Below, one piece after another: positions 16,670 through 25,900 of a DNA stretch of 45,930 nucleotides. The stretch lies in contig CAMWBA010000005.1 of assembly GCA_947172355.1 (NCBI GenBank), positions 1 to 45,930 of the forward strand, written 5' to 3'. The stretch comes from an uncultured Bacillota bacterium. GTDB taxonomy: Bacteria; Bacillota; Clostridia; Oscillospirales; Oscillospiraceae. Each line of letters starts with the position of its first letter. Positions within the stretch are counted from its first letter, which is position 1. The notes beneath the pieces are model-generated. The model was not told the origin of the DNA. It saw only the letters and a list, made by a program, of their open reading frames with translations, and made no database searches. Made by a program: the position numbers and the translations under genes.

Positions 16670-17695
16670 TTACACTCCTTTTCCAAAGCCGCAGTTGGGG
16701 AAATGGCACTCCGGACAGTTGAGGCACAATCCCCCGTGTCCCAGGCCCGCCAGCTGCTCCTCTGTTACCGGTATATCCGCCAGCAGATAGGGCAGGATCA
16801 AGTCGAAAATGGTTCGTTTGGCGTACATCACACACCCGGGCAGGCCGCAGATAGGCCGCCCATCGCTGGTATATGCCAGCAAAAACATCGCGCCCGGGAG
16901 AACCGGTGCGCCATAACTGACCACCCGAGCGCCCGTATCCCGAATAGCGAGGGGGGTGCGGTCGTCTGGATCTACGCTCATTCCACCGGTACACAACACC
17001 AGTTCGCAGCCCTCTGCCAGCATTTTCGCAATCGCGGCGGTGATTTTCTCGTGGTCGTCCCCCAAAATTTCATGGGCGATCCTCTCACAGCCGTACTCCG
17101 CCAGTTTCTCCTGGATGACGGGGGTAAATGCGTCCGGAATACGGCCGTGGAACACCTCGTTTCCGGTGGTAACCAGGCCATACCGTTTGGGCCGGATGGG
17201 AACCAGCCGCAGAAGGGGCTCCGGTCCGGCCACCCTCCGGGCCCGCTCCATCTTTTCCCGCTCTATCACCAAAGGAATCACCCGGGTTCCGCACAGCTTG
17301 TCCCCCTGTTTCACCGGAAAGCCGGAACTGCGGGTGGCAATCATCATCTCCCCCAGGCGGTTGACCGCCCGCAGACGCTCAGTATCCACCAGCAGCAGGC
17401 CATCTGTCTGGGCGGTCAGCTCAATCTTCCCCTCTTTGGGCTGCGAGGCGGACATATACTCCCCCTGGCAAATACTCCGGAGTATATCCGCCGCCTCGTC
17501 CTCATGGAGCGTATTTTCGTCCTTTTCCCACACATACAGATGCTCTTTTCCTACGCTGAGCAAAACAGGAATATCCTCAGGCCGGACCACATGTCCTTTG
17601 CGAAAGACCGCATCCTTGGCAACCCCGGGAATAATCTGAGTAATATCGTGACAAAGCACCTGGCCTACCGCATCTTCCGTTCTGATGAGCTCCAT
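16670..17695 (-). CDS. Molybdopterin-binding MoeA-like protein with Cys-rich tail
   Basis: A 341-residue protein, first gene of the molybdenum operon. The C-terminal half is a MoCF (molybdopterin-binding) domain (GLVTTGNEV, LVLCTGGMSVDPDDRTP, then GAPVLPGAMFLLAY). The first part (DAVGQVLCHDIT, then FRKGHVV) resembles MoeA domain starts, but the protein is shorter than true MoeA of about 400 residues. It ends with a C-x2-C-x2-C-x4-C motif (CLNCPECHFPNC), possibly a metal or Fe-S site. ATG 17695 follows AGGAGGCAGACA; the longer frame would begin inside the terminator upstream. It may insert molybdenum or sense the cofactor. Confidence 0.8.
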   Translation of the reverse strand: MELIRTEDAVGQVLCHDITQIIPGVAKDAVFRKGHVVRPEDIPVLLSVGKEHLYVWEKDENTLHEDEAADILRSICQGEYMSASQPKEGKIELTAQTDGLLLVDTERLRAVNRLGEMMIATRSSGFPVKQGDKLCGTRVIPLVIEREKMERARRVAGPEPLLRLVPIRPKRYGLVTTGNEVFHGRIPDAFTPVIQEKLAEYGCERIAHEILGDDHEKITAAIAKMLAEGCELVLCTGGMSVDPDDRTPLAIRDTGARVVSYGAPVLPGAMFLLAYTSDGRPICGLPGCVMYAKRTIFDLILPYLLADIPVTEEQLAGLGHGGLCLNCPECHFPNCGFGKGV

Positions 17696-17758
17696 TGTCT
17701 GCCTCCTGTCTTGACTGTCCTTCCTCCGCGTTTGTATCCGTTTGCTTCCAAATTCCTT

Positions 17759-17792
17759 AATCATTCCCGCCCCCTGGAGGGCGGGAATGATT
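17759..17792 (-). terminator. Perfect 14-base stem after the hydrogenase gene
   Basis: AATCATTCCCGCCC and its exact complement enclose loop CCTGGA, five bases past the hydrogenase stop. A weak T-rich stretch follows. It probably separates the hydrogenase operon from the molybdenum operon, although some read-through is likely because only about 60 bases remain before the next start. Confidence 0.75.
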
Positions 17793-17796
17793 AAAA

Positions 17797-19548
17797 TCAA
17801 ATGCCGTTTGCTTGATTGGGCATATCCCAAGTCCGATGATTGGTGTGTAACAGTTCCTCCGCTTTTTCGCTGAGCGGTGCGCCAAAAAACTCCTTATACA
17901 GCGTTTGCACATCCGGATTTTCGTGGGAGAACCGCATGGGGTTGGTCTTATCCAAATCATACAGCCGCTGTCCCCGGAGGGGGTAGCGCTCCTCGTCATC
18001 CACTGGGATGGGCTGTCCGCCGCCGCCTACGCAGCCGCCGGGACAGGCCATCACCTCCACAAAGTCATAGTGGGCTTTTCCGGCCTTTAACTGTTCAATG
18101 AGCTGCCGGGCGCTGCCCAGTCCGCTGACCACAGCGCACCGCACTGGGACGGCGGCGATCTCATAGGTGACTTCCCGCAGGCCGGGGCCGGTACGGACAT
18201 CTGCAAAGGTATCCGGGTCCGGATTTTCTCCGGTCAGAACGTAGGAAGCGGTACGCAGGGCGGCTTCCATCACCCCGCCGGTGGCCCCGAAGATGACCCC
18301 TGCCCCGGTGTGGGTGCCCAGAGGACTGTCCAGGGCCTCCTCGGGCATAGTGGCAGGAGAAATCTGATCCGCCCGCAGCATCCGAACCAGCTCCCGGGTG
18401 GTAAGCACCATATCCACGTCAGGGCCATGCCCGGCGGCCATGGTGGGCAGCTCGCACTCCGCTTTCTTGGCCACGCAGGGCATAATGGACACACAGCAAA
18501 TCTTCTCCGGCTCCACGCCCAGCTTTTTGGCGAACCAGTTTTTGGTCACGCTGCCGAACATCTGCTGGGGGGACTTGGAGGTGGACAGCTGGCCGGTCAG
18601 CTCCGGGTACTGTCCTTTCAAGAACCGCACCCAGCCAGGACAGCAGCTGGTGAACATGGGCCAGCGGGTCAGTCCGCCGGATTTTAGGCGGTGGAGGAAC
18701 TCGTTGCCCTCCTCCATAATGGTCAGGTCGGCGGAGAAGTTGGTGTCGAAGATATAGTCGAAGCCCAGGCGGCGCAGGCAGGCGGCCATGCGCTCCATGG
18801 TGGCCTCCTCCCGGCTGAGGCCGAAGTATTCACCCCAAGCGGTGCGGACCGCCGGGGCCACCTGAACCACGGTGATTTTCTCCGGGTCAGCCAGGGCAGC
18901 GAAGGCTCTCTGGGTATCGTCCCGCTCCCGCAGGCCGCCCACCGGACAGTGGGTGATGCACTGGCCGCACAGGGCGCAGTCCGAATCCTTGATGACCCGG
19001 TTGTTGGACACATCCACCGTAGTCCGTCCGCCGGTACCCGCCACATCCCAGATGCCCAAAGACTGGACCTTATCGCAGATTTGAACACAGCGCATACACT
19101 TGATGCACTTGTTGTAGTCGCGATACAGGGGGAAGGTGGTGGTCCAGGCCCCCCGCAGGCCCTTGGGCAGTTGAGTTTCATAGGGAACCGACAAAATCCC
19201 AAGGCCGTTGGCAATGGTCTGGAGCCGGCAGCTGCCGCTGCGCACGCAGGTGGCGCATTTGCAGTCGTGCTGGGACAAAATCAGTTCCACATTGGTTCGC
19301 CTGGTGCGCCGGGCGCGGGGGGAATTGGTGTGGACCACCATCCCCTCCCGGACCGGGCTGTTGCATGCGGTGACCATGGCCCGCTCTCCCTCCACCTCCA
19401 CGCAGCACACCCGGCAGGCAGCAATCTCGTTGATGTCCTTCAGATAGCACAGGTGGGGAATGGAGATGTCGGCGGACTGCGCCGCTTGCAGGATGGTGGT
19501 CCCCTCCGGAACCTGTACCGGTCTGTTGTCGATGGTCAGGGTTACCAT
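17797..19548 (-). CDS. [FeFe] hydrogenase, group A catalytic subunit
   Basis: A 583-residue enzyme for H2 production or uptake. Order of clusters: 2Fe-2S ferredoxin domain (Cys34, 45, 48, 62), His-Cys 4Fe-4S site (His94, Cys98, 101, 107), two 4Fe-4S motifs (Cys148-158 and Cys191-201), then the H-cluster domain with TSCCPGW (300-306), MPCVAKKAE (356-364) and the third motif around Cys502 and Cys506 (CPGGCVGGGGQ). A C-terminal small-subunit-like tail follows. All catalytic cysteines are present. Its start overlaps the end of the upstream flavoprotein gene by seven bases, so both are co-translated and probably form one complex. Confidence 0.95.
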   Translation of the reverse strand: MVTLTIDNRPVQVPEGTTILQAAQSADISIPHLCYLKDINEIAACRVCCVEVEGERAMVTACNSPVREGMVVHTNSPRARRTRRTNVELILSQHDCKCATCVRSGSCRLQTIANGLGILSVPYETQLPKGLRGAWTTTFPLYRDYNKCIKCMRCVQICDKVQSLGIWDVAGTGGRTTVDVSNNRVIKDSDCALCGQCITHCPVGGLRERDDTQRAFAALADPEKITVVQVAPAVRTAWGEYFGLSREEATMERMAACLRRLGFDYIFDTNFSADLTIMEEGNEFLHRLKSGGLTRWPMFTSCCPGWVRFLKGQYPELTGQLSTSKSPQQMFGSVTKNWFAKKLGVEPEKICCVSIMPCVAKKAECELPTMAAGHGPDVDMVLTTRELVRMLRADQISPATMPEEALDSPLGTHTGAGVIFGATGGVMEAALRTASYVLTGENPDPDTFADVRTGPGLREVTYEIAAVPVRCAVVSGLGSARQLIEQLKAGKAHYDFVEVMACPGGCVGGGGQPIPVDDEERYPLRGQRLYDLDKTNPMRFSHENPDVQTLYKEFFGAPLSEKAEELLHTNHRTWDMPNQANGI

Positions 19549-21377
19549 TCCGTGTTCCTCCCTCCCTTAAAGCTGCCGAAGCCGAAGTGGTCGCACCGCA
19601 GACAGCGGCTGGATTCCTGATGGGCCTCCTCCTGGGTCATCCCCTCTACCACCAGAGAGAAATCTCCCTGGCAGTCGGGGTGGGCATGGCTTTTCAAATT
19701 CACCCGGCCGCAGGGCGGGGTGTTGGTAAAGTGGGCCGGAGGAATTTCCACTTCACTGCTAATTTTGTGGTCAAAGCCCAGGTAGTTGTCAATATTGGCG
19801 GCGGCTACCTTGCCCGCAGCCACGGCACGGATGACGGTGGCAGGACCGGACACCGCGTCGCCTCCGGCGAACACGTTGTCCACCCCAGGAACCGAACTGG
19901 TGTGGTCGGCCTGGATAGCCCCCCGGCTGGTTGTGACCCCCACCTTCTCAAAGGCCTGGGCCTCGATAGCCTGGCCGATGGCTACAATTACATAGTCGCA
20001 GGGAATGCAGAATTCCTTGGCGTCCGCGTCCCCCGGCCTGGGACGTCCATCCCGGCCATAAGCGCCGATGAGCTGAGGACGGGTCCATAGAGCGGCCACC
20101 TTACCCTCCGTATCCGTCTCAATGCGGGCGGGGGCCTGGAGGGGCAGGATCTGACAACCCTCCGCCATGGCCTCCTCAATCTCCTCAGCCAAGGCCGTCA
20201 TGTCCTCCACCCGGCGGCGGTAGACGCAGGTGACGCGCTCTGCCCCCAGCCGCAGGGCGGTGCGGGTGGCGTCCATGGACACATTGCCTCCGCCGACCAC
20301 GCAAACCCGCTTTCCGGTAAAATCAGGGGCCTCTCCATCCCCTACATTCCGCAGCAGAGCCACAGCGCTGATGACATTTTGAGCGTCCTCCCCTTCCAGC
20401 CCCAGCTTTTTGTCGTTGTGGGCCCCGATGGCGATGTACACCGCGTCAAAGCTGGTCTGAATTTCATCCATCGTCAGGTCCTTCCCAATGGACACGCCGG
20501 TATGTACCTTGATCCCCGCACTCAGGATGTGGGCAATGTCCCGATCCAGCACGTCCTGGGGCAGACGGTAGTCAGGGATGCCGTAGCGCAGCATTCCGCC
20601 CAGCTTGGGCCGCTGCTCATAGACGGTGACGTCGTGTCCCATGAGGGACAGGTAGTAGGCCGCTGTCAATCCGCCCGGCCCGCCGCCAATGATTGCCACC
20701 GTCTTGCCGGTCGATTCCGCCCTCGCTGGGGCCTTCATGGGCTGGGAGTGGTCCACCGCATAGCGCTTTAGGCCGCAGATGTTCACCGCATCGTCCACCA
20801 TGCGGCGGCGGCACTGACTTTCGCAGGGGTGCTCGCAGACATAGGCGCAGGCGGAGACGAAGGGGTTGTCCTTGCGGATCAGGCGCACTGCGTCCTCGTA
20901 CCGGCCCTCGTGGACCAGAGCCACATAGCCAGGGATGTCCACATGGGCGGGACAGGTGGATACGCAGGGCACCGGGTGGCTCAAGCCGCAGATGCACCGG
21001 CCATGCAGTACATGCTCCTCATAGTCCTCCCGGAAGCCCCGGACCCCTTCGAGCACCATGTGGGCGGCCTCGTAGCCGATGGCGCAGTCGGCGGAGTCGG
21101 CAATCACCTGGGCGGTGTTCTCGATGAGGTCGATGTCCTCCAACGCAGCGGTACGGTCCAGCACCCGCTCGACAAGGACAGCCAACTGGTTCAGCCCCAC
21201 CCGGCAGGGAACGCATTTGCCGCAGGTCTGGGCGTGGCACAGCCGCAGAAAGTTCAGCGACATATCCACCGGGCAAAGCCCTGGCTGGCTGGCGTTGATC
21301 CGCCGCTCCATGTCACGGTTCAGACTGTTGAGTACCGTTTGGGCGCGGTTCGGGGGCTCAATGGATAACCGACTCAA
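19542..21377 (-). CDS. NuoF-tail/NfnB-type NAD(P)H oxidoreductase, hydrogenase partner
   Basis: A 611-residue fusion. The N-terminal 110 residues match only the C-terminal 4Fe-4S part of NuoF/HydB (CGKCVPCR, Cys52, 55, 58); the FMN and NADH-binding parts of NuoF are missing. Then comes a GltD/NfnB-like body: a cysteine-rich 4Fe-4S helical domain (CICG, CVSTCPAH, then CEHPCESQC), an FAD-binding GGGPGG loop near residue 230 and an NAD(P)-binding VVGGGNVSMDATRTALRLG. Arginines after that motif (VYRRR) favour NADPH. It likely passes NAD(P)H electrons to the hydrogenase. TTG 21377 is chosen because AGGAGGAGAT precedes it. A promoter (TTTCAA, 17 bases, TATAAT on the minus strand) lies upstream. Confidence 0.85.
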   Translation of the reverse strand: MSRLSIEPPNRAQTVLNSLNRDMERRINASQPGLCPVDMSLNFLRLCHAQTCGKCVPCRVGLNQLAVLVERVLDRTAALEDIDLIENTAQVIADSADCAIGYEAAHMVLEGVRGFREDYEEHVLHGRCICGLSHPVPCVSTCPAHVDIPGYVALVHEGRYEDAVRLIRKDNPFVSACAYVCEHPCESQCRRRMVDDAVNICGLKRYAVDHSQPMKAPARAESTGKTVAIIGGGPGGLTAAYYLSLMGHDVTVYEQRPKLGGMLRYGIPDYRLPQDVLDRDIAHILSAGIKVHTGVSIGKDLTMDEIQTSFDAVYIAIGAHNDKKLGLEGEDAQNVISAVALLRNVGDGEAPDFTGKRVCVVGGGNVSMDATRTALRLGAERVTCVYRRRVEDMTALAEEIEEAMAEGCQILPLQAPARIETDTEGKVAALWTRPQLIGAYGRDGRPRPGDADAKEFCIPCDYVIVAIGQAIEAQAFEKVGVTTSRGAIQADHTSSVPGVDNVFAGGDAVSGPATVIRAVAAGKVAAANIDNYLGFDHKISSEVEIPPAHFTNTPPCGRVNLKSHAHPDCQGDFSLVVEGMTQEEAHQESSRCLRCDHFGFGSFKGGRNTEW

Positions 21378-21506
21378 ATTATCTCCTCCTCATCCTTATT
21401 TCCTTAATTATAATATACCATTTTCCATTTTGAAACCCTTATTTTCTACATTTTTTTATTTTCAACGTATATTCCGCTCACAGACTTCCCTGCCGGTCCC
21501 CACTCT

Positions 21507-21745
21507 CTAAAACAGGAAATATGTCACAATGGCAATCAAAGGCATCGAAACCAGGGTGCGCACAAAGAACAAAACAAATAGTTTTCCCGGCCCCAACGGA
21601 ATCTCCGATTCCAGAATGGATGGAGCGCTGCCCGCCCAAGCAATAATTTGAAGCGAGGACAATACCACAACAAAAAATCTGCTGGCCATTGGAACATCCA
21701 TCCCTGTCAGCAGGGCAGATGGCATCGAGACTTCGGCGAGCCCCA
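21507..21745 (-). pseudogene. C-terminal remnant of a YjiH-type membrane protein
   Basis: One frame encodes EVSMPSALLTGMDVP, then hydrophobic segments and LVSMPLIAIVTYFLF before a stop at 21507. This looks like the last about 75 residues of YjiH/nucleoside-recognition (Gate) domain membrane proteins. There is no start. It is joined, in a different frame, to the aconitase-X-like start at about 21740, so a deletion removed everything between. Confidence 0.55.
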
Positions 21746-21936
21746 GCCTCCAAGAGCCGCCCGGAGAACCATATGTCAGCCTCCTGGGCACTGAGAGAGA
21801 CGTGGGCTTTTTGGATAGGTGCCATGCGGGGGGCCTCAAAGCATGTTCCAATCCCCACTTGAATCTGCATCGCCATCGCCTTTCCCCGGCCAAACTCCCC
21901 CCTCAGCATGGCGCGCTGTACGGCAGTCAGTTCCAT
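21740..21936 (-). pseudogene. N-terminal remnant of an aconitase X-like gene
   Basis: ATG 21936, preceded by GGAGGGG, opens MELTAVQRAMLRGEFGRGKA and continues through GIGTCFEAPRMAPIQKAHV to LLEAGAR. This fits the beginning of aconitase X (PF04412, normally about 400 residues). The match ends near 21740, where the sequence becomes the YjiH-like tail in another frame. It lies 18 bases after the hydroxyacyl-CoA dehydrogenase remnant, so the two belonged to one operon. Confidence 0.6.
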
Positions 21937-21954
21937 ACCATCCCCTCCATGCGG

Positions 21955-22387
21955 TTATTTTTGATCCACCGAGAGGTTTCCGGCCTCCGGGTCATATCCG
22001 ATATAAAAACCGCTGCCGGACTTCATCCCCAAACAGCCGGCATCAATCAATTCCTTCAGCCTGGCGGGGGGCTTATCCCGCTCGTCTCCGCTGGCTACAT
22101 AGTAGGAGTTCTCGATGTTGCAGATGGTCTCCAGGCCAATCAGGTCCATCAGCTTAAAGGGACCGATATTGGTGTTCCATTCCAGCATCCAGCCCCGGTC
22201 AAATTCCGCTGGCTCCACAAAGCCGTTGGCCCACAGATACAGACACTCCCGCTTCACCGCCCGCCATACCCGGTTGATGGAGCAGCCCTTGATCTCCCGC
22301 TCCGTCACCACAGGCTCAAATCCCAGTGTGTGATAATGGGCCAGGGCGGCCTGTTTGGTCACTTCGGAGGTACTGAGGTTCCACATC
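21955..22387 (-). pseudogene. C-terminal remnant of a 3-hydroxyacyl-CoA dehydrogenase
   Basis: About 140 residues (EREIKGCSINRVWRAVKREC, then WMLEWNTNIGPFKLMDLIGL, then GMKSGSGFY) match the C-terminal helical domain of 3-hydroxyacyl-CoA dehydrogenases. The NAD-binding N-terminal domain is missing. Upstream the reading continues in another frame as a sigma-54 activator, so this is a deletion junction near 22388. An internal ATG at 22386 could start a 143-residue product, but it would be inactive. Confidence 0.75.
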
Positions 22388-22954
22388 GCCTGTCTCGCCG
22401 GTGATGAGAACCGGCGTATGCAGGGGGGCCACCGTCTGAGCCTCCCGCACCAGCGTTTTCATGGCTTGCGATGTCCCCACCATATCCGAAAAGGTAAAAT
22501 GCGTCCCCTTTGCCATCCCGATCAATTCACTGTGCGGACCATCCTCCCTGCTGAGCAGGCGTTTGTGTTCAATGGTCTCATAGAGCAGTTCCCGCAAAAT
22601 CCCTTCGTTCCGGCTTATGGTATAGACGCCAATCACCTCGCCCTGCCGTACCACTGGATACGTGCTGTAATGAATATAAATGGGTGTTTCACTGACATAG
22701 GCGTGAGGGCGGTAGGCATTGAGGATGGGAACGCCGGAATCAAACACCTGCCGGTGCTCCGATAGTTCCCAGCTGGAGTGGGAGTAGGCGTCCCAAGATA
22801 CCTTCCCCAGCACCTCCTGTGCGCTCATCCGCTCCATCTTCTCCTTTGCAGGGTTAAATATGGTAATCTGACAGGCCTGGTCGGTCAGAATAATCCCCTC
22901 GTTCACATGGGCAACAATCTCGCGCAAGCACTGATTTTCCTCCTCCAATGTCAT
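22388..22954 (-). pseudogene. PAS/sigma-54 activator, truncated at Walker A
   Basis: The frame begins MTLEEENQCLREIVAHVNEGI and has a PAS-like domain (ILTDQACQITIFNPAKEKM) and a linker. It then enters an AAA sigma-54-interaction domain (FSDMVGTSQAMKTLVREA, then VLITGETG), breaking off inside the Walker A loop. The rest of the ATPase and the DNA-binding domain are gone; the frame runs on to 22316 through unrelated sequence. Its start overlaps the stop of the BTAD regulator as ATGA. The lost gene probably controlled the decayed operon that follows. Confidence 0.8.
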
Positions 22955-25900
22955 GGCGTCTCCTCCTCTGCCGCCCGCTGTAAAGCCTGTTCCAGCTCTC
23001 TCGTCTCAATACGGGGCTGAAGCCGGCGGAGATAGGACAGCCCCCAGGTGCAATGTTCAGTTTCGCTGTCGGGCCAAAGGGCCTCCAAACGGGGACAGCT
23101 CCACCGTTTTTCCTTCATCAAGTTCCGAATCTTCCAGGTAATATAGATGGCGACCCCCTTCCACCAGGGCGAACCGATGGTATCACACAGCTTCAGCGCA
23201 CTGGAAATCCGTTCCGCCGCTTGGTCCAGGTTTCCCTCCTGACTGTCAAAAAGAGCGGTATAGGACAGGGCTATAGGGTACTCACTGTACTCGTGAGACT
23301 CCTCATAGATGCTGATTGCATAGCGGAACAGACGTTTCGCTTCCTGGATGTTCCCGCTTTGATAGGCTGCCACTCCGTAATTCGTATAAAACAGAGCGGC
23401 GCCCGGGTAGCAGCCCCGGTTCCGGTTATAGGCGATCGCCTGGTCATAATTGGAAAAAGCCTGGTCATAGTCTCCCTCCAAGCGATAGGTCTCTGCAATA
23501 TAGTTGTATACACCGGCGATGTTGATGGCATAGCGGCCATCCATGTTGGAGTCCAGCCCTTGAAAGGTCTCAATCGACCGTTCCAAGATTATCCTGGCCG
23601 CTGGATAGCGACCGCGCATCAGTTCCAGCAGGCCGGACAGCCGGAGATAGATGCCGTAGTCGGCCGAATGTTCCATCCCCTTCAGCAGACCTCGCAAGAT
23701 GGTCAGGTGCTCGTCCATCACCTGACGGTTTCCGGTTTGGATTCCGTAATAAACCAACTGCAGGCGGCCTTGAATTTCCATATTCCGGTCCTTCATCTGG
23801 CCGCAGCAGTCCAGCAGACGGCGCAGCACCGCCAGCCCTTTCTCATAGCGCCCGTCGTGGATATAGCACCGGCTTTGTATATGGAGCAAAATCAGCTCCA
23901 GACGGTCCAACTCCCGGCTGTCCGGCGCAAATCGGCGCAGCTCCTCCAGTTCCGCCTCCATGGTCTGAAAATAGTCCACCAGACCATCCGCCCCGCCCAA
24001 ACCGGTTCTCGGATCCGCAGTCAGGGTGGGCAGCAGTTCATAACACAGCCCAGCATATGCGTTTAAGGACAGGACCTGATAGCGAAAGGACCGAAACCGG
24101 TCGCCGCCTGCCGTATAGTGGTGAATCAGCTGGTCATAGGGGGCGGCCTGCCCTGCCTCCAGCCTCTCTTCCCAGTATTTGGCCGCCCGCAGGTGCAGCA
24201 GTCTCCGTCCGGATTCCGACTGTTGCTGCAAAACGGCGCTTTTGATCCGCTCGTGGGCAAAGCAGTATTCCAGCCGCTCCCCTTTGACCCCTTCTGCCAG
24301 CAGCTTTTTCTGGGTGAGCTGATGGCATAGGTAGGTCAATTCCAGGGTTTCCTTTTGCAAAATGGCAGACAATGCTTGAAACGGTGCCCAAGAAATGAAT
24401 ACAGACACCAGTTCCAGCACCCGCCGTTCATCCTGAGACAGAGAGGCCAGGCGATAGGCGATGATATCCTCGGGGATCTGGGGCAGATCAGACAGTTCCT
24501 CCTTTTCCTTCAGCGCATCCGCCAGCTGGGCCAGCAAAAGGGCGTTGCCCCCGGTATTTCGATAGGCAAGCTCCACCAGTTCCGCATGCAGTTCCCGGTC
24601 AACACACTGGTAGAGGAACCGTTCTGTCTCCTTCAAGGTAAACCGGCGCAGAGCCTGCCGCCGAAGCACCTTATCCCGCAGGCCGTCGTCCACAAATTGC
24701 TCCATATGCGCCGGGAGGATGTCCCGTGCGGTACAGATGACCGCCACATCCTGTTTGCTCAGCCGCCGCAGAAACAGAGAGAGCAGCTCTGCGCTGCCGC
24801 GGTCCATCCAGTGGATGTCCTCAAAAATCAGAAGGACTGGGACTCTTCGAGCCACCACAGAAAAAATGGTCAACAGGCTGCGCAGGGAGGCGTAATAGTC
24901 CGATTGCAGCGGAAACCCGCAGTCCGCTCCGGTCAGCTGGGGCTCCTGCTGACCGGTCAGGCCGGGAAACAGTGCCGCAGCTGTCTGGGCATATTGTTCC
25001 GGGATGGGGATATGGCGCAGTTCCAATTCCGTAACAAGGGCCATAAGGATGGAATTCCAAACGGTCAGGGACCCGCTCTTCTCTGTCTGATAACAAAACC
25101 CCCGGCAGACCAGCCAATCTGATAGATCGTACTTGCCAAGCAAATAGTCCAGCAGATAGGTCTTGCCAATTCCCGCCTCCCCCTCCAGCAGAAGGCAGGG
25201 TTCCTGATGCACCCCAGCCGTCATACCGCACAAGGCCAGCAGCGCCCGCAGCGCCTGCTCCTTGCCCATCAGAGGTTCCTCCTCCCGCTCGTCCATCTGG
25301 GAAGCGCGGTCATTCCATTGATCGGCAATTTCATAGTAGAGGGCGGTGGTCTCCTTCAGCGGGGCAATTCCAAATTCACTGGACAACTGTTGGCATAGAT
25401 CCTGATATAGTGCAATGGCCCGCCGGAACTGCTGCTGGGCACAGCAGATCCGCATCAGCAGCATCACCGCGTTTTCCTCCACGGGATCGGTCTCCAGATA
25501 GGCCAGGCAAAGCTGCTCCGCCCGCTCCAGCTCCCCTTGGCTGTAGCACTCCTGTCCCGCCTCCAGCAACACCCGCAGATACCACGCCTGGAGCGAGGCC
25601 CGCTCCCCCATCAGCCAGCTTTCAAACGCCTCCGCTTTGGGGACAACAAACCCCTGCAGCAGCTCTCCGCTGTACAAAGAGGGTTCGCCGGTGGCCAGAA
25701 ATTCCGATACATCGCACCAGACCTCCACCTCGGGCGCAAGCTCCAGAACGGTCCTCTGTCCTCCGGAAAAGGGGTCCCAGCCCAACTCCTTTCGGATGGA
25801 ATAAATGGCGTGGCGCAGGTTTTTCAGCGCGGACTGGCTGCTGGAATCCGGCCACAGCAGACCAATCAGCTCGCTGCGTGCTGCACGGCGCTTCAATACA

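Noticed and set aside
17696-17758. Possible Moco riboswitch before the molybdenum operon
   Set aside because: Only about 60 bases lie between terminator and start, too short for the riboswitch.
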